From JAHEDH01 sp963753285 (GTDB taxonomy: Bacteria > Actinomycetota > Acidimicrobiia > Spongiisociales > ZC4RG35): DNA of 64,000 nt. This document shows, one piece after another, positions 63,058 through 64,000 of this stretch. The notes beneath the pieces were generated by a model. The model saw only the letters and a program-made list of their open reading frames with translations, was not told where the DNA came from and made no database searches. The translations under genes were made by a program, and so were the position numbers. The stretch lies in contig CAVWBT010000008.1 of assembly GCA_963753285.1 (NCBI GenBank), positions 268,762 through 332,761 of the forward strand, given 5' to 3'. Positions within the stretch are counted from its first letter, which is position 1; each line of letters begins with the position of its first letter.

Positions 63058-64000
63058 CTACTGGGCGCCGAACCCGGACAGGACCGTCCAGATCGATTTG
63101 CCGAAGATGTGGATGTCGAGCCACGGCGAGGCGTTCTTCACGTAGTAGAGGTCGTACGTCAGCTTCTCGATCGTGTCGGCTTCGTCATCCGCATAGCCGT
63201 AGTTGACCTGAGCCCAGCCGGTGATGCCCGGCCGGATCAGATGGCGATCGTTGTAGAACGGGATCGTATGGATGAACTGCTCGACAAAGACGGGCTGCTC
63301 AGGACGCGGCCCGACCAGCGAGAGGTCGCCCTTCAGCACATTCCAGAGCTGCGGGAACTCATCGAGGCGATACTTCCTGAGGAGTCTTCCGATCGGTGTG
63401 ACCCGGCTGTCGTCTTCGGTCGCCATCTGCGGACCGTCCTGCTCGGCGTCGGTCGTCATCGTCCTGAACTTGTCGATGGTGAAGACCCGACCGCCCTGGC
63501 CGACCCTCGGCTGCCTGAAGATCACCGGACCGCCCGACGACACCCTGACCGCCACCGCCACGAGCAGGGCGAGCGGCACCCAGATCGGCGCAGTGATGGC
63601 GGTCAGGCCGATGTCGACCATCCGCTTCACGGTCGGATAGAGACCCTGCCGGGACTCGACCGGTGTGCGAAGCTCCCAGCCTTCGGCGAGATGGACGATC
63701 GCCATCCGGCCGGTGTGCTCCTCGTAGACCGAGACCAGGGAGCGGATCTGATACCCCGCAAGACTCGACGACGAGACGAACTGGGCCATCTGCTCGCTGA
63801 GAAGCGCCCGGAGATCGATGACGAGCGATACACCCGCGTCCATCGGCCCAGGCCCTCGGGGGACAGCGGATCGAAGGTGGCGATCACGTTGGCATGGGGG
63901 AGCATCGGTGATGGCGTCCATCAGTTCCTTCTCTCCACTGATCAGCACCATCGGCTCGGTCCACGGACGGCTGCGGCTGTAGGCGCGGTGAGCGAGGCCC
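63058..64000 (-). CDS. Polyprenyl-phosphate sugar phosphotransferase (WbaP/CpsE type), partial, with frame disturbance
   Basis: The C-terminal 190 residues are a bacterial sugar transferase that puts the first sugar-1-phosphate on undecaprenyl phosphate: membrane helix LTAITAPIWVPLALLVAV, SGGPVIFRQPRVGQGG, FTIDKFRTMTTDAE, LRKYRLDEFPQLWNVLKGDLSLVGPRPE (in parts) and RPGITGWAQVNYG. The N-terminal CoA-binding-like part runs off the right edge. Between about 63840 and 63890 the open frame reads CQRDRHLRSAVP with poor third-position G/C, while the adjacent frame reads HANVIATFDPLSPEGLG with the gene's usual codon pattern; two opposite one-base changes would explain it. This enzyme would start assembly of the glycan handled by the other genes. 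Confidence 0.88.
   Translation of the reverse strand, partial: GLAHRAYSRSRPWTEPMVLISGEKELMDAITDAPPCQRDRHLRSAVPRGPGPMDAGVSLVIDLRALLSEQMAQFVSSSSLAGYQIRSLVSVYEEHTGRMAIVHLAEGWELRTPVESRQGLYPTVKRMVDIGLTAITAPIWVPLALLVAVAVRVSSGGPVIFRQPRVGQGGRVFTIDKFRTMTTDAEQDGPQMATEDDSRVTPIGRLLRKYRLDEFPQLWNVLKGDLSLVGPRPEQPVFVEQFIHTIPFYNDRHLIRPGITGWAQVNYGYADDEADTIEKLTYDLYYVKNASPWLDIHIFGKSIWTVLSGFGAQ

Overview
High-GC window with actinobacterial gene content: a LuxR-type response regulator, F420 genes (cofD, cofE), DUF3499, DUF5719, BirA beside acyl-CoA carboxylase genes, an LpdA-like quinone reductase and a PASTA penicillin-binding protein. Many secreted proteins carry SLH modules with a RWQMALFLTR-like core, so my inference is Actinomycetota, probably class Acidimicrobiia. 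No rRNA, tRNA, IS element, prophage or CRISPR array was recognised.

Layout. 1-5.2 kb: 5-prime part of secA, a response regulator, comF, ahcY. 5.2-16.6 kb: a block resembling the conserved actinobacterial neighbourhood around manB and the F420 genes: Trm112-like protein, manB, a dolichol-phosphate-mannose-synthase-like transferase, a large membrane protein, a zinc ribbon, DUF3499, a membrane thioredoxin, DUF5719, a GT2 membrane protein, then divergent cofD-cofE. 16.6-19.3 kb: UDP-glucose dehydrogenase and an LCP ligase. 19.4-28.1 kb: acyl-CoA metabolism (dienelactone-hydrolase-like protein, birA, carboxylase beta and alpha subunits, quinone reductase, mutase large subunit). 28.2-30.8 kb: a class A PBP. 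30.8-31.4 kb: a repeat-rich intergenic zone.

31.9-64 kb is largely cell-surface biogenesis: flippase, O-antigen ligase, WecB, Wzm/Wzt-like ABC exporter, pyruvyltransferase CsaB (fused to a glycosyltransferase), several GT2 and GT4 enzymes and a polyprenyl-phosphate sugar transferase. Interleaved are five SLH proteins: a SpoIID-like protein, an amidase, a metalloprotease, a GH26-like protein and a probable S-layer protein. In Firmicutes, CsaB-pyruvylated cell-wall polysaccharide is the ligand of SLH domains, so the window plausibly encodes both the anchor polymer and the proteins docked on it.

Two features cut across the window. At least four genes (cofD, the DUF2254 gene, csaB and a GT2-GT4 gene) are split by single-base frame changes, and a fifth (the terminal sugar transferase) shows a pair of compensating shifts; this suggests either uncorrected assembly indels or real decay. 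Intergenic regions carry two families of heptanucleotide tandem repeats and a family of 73-77 nt inverted-repeat elements with constant GTTCTT/AAGAAC ends, compensating arm changes and variable loops.
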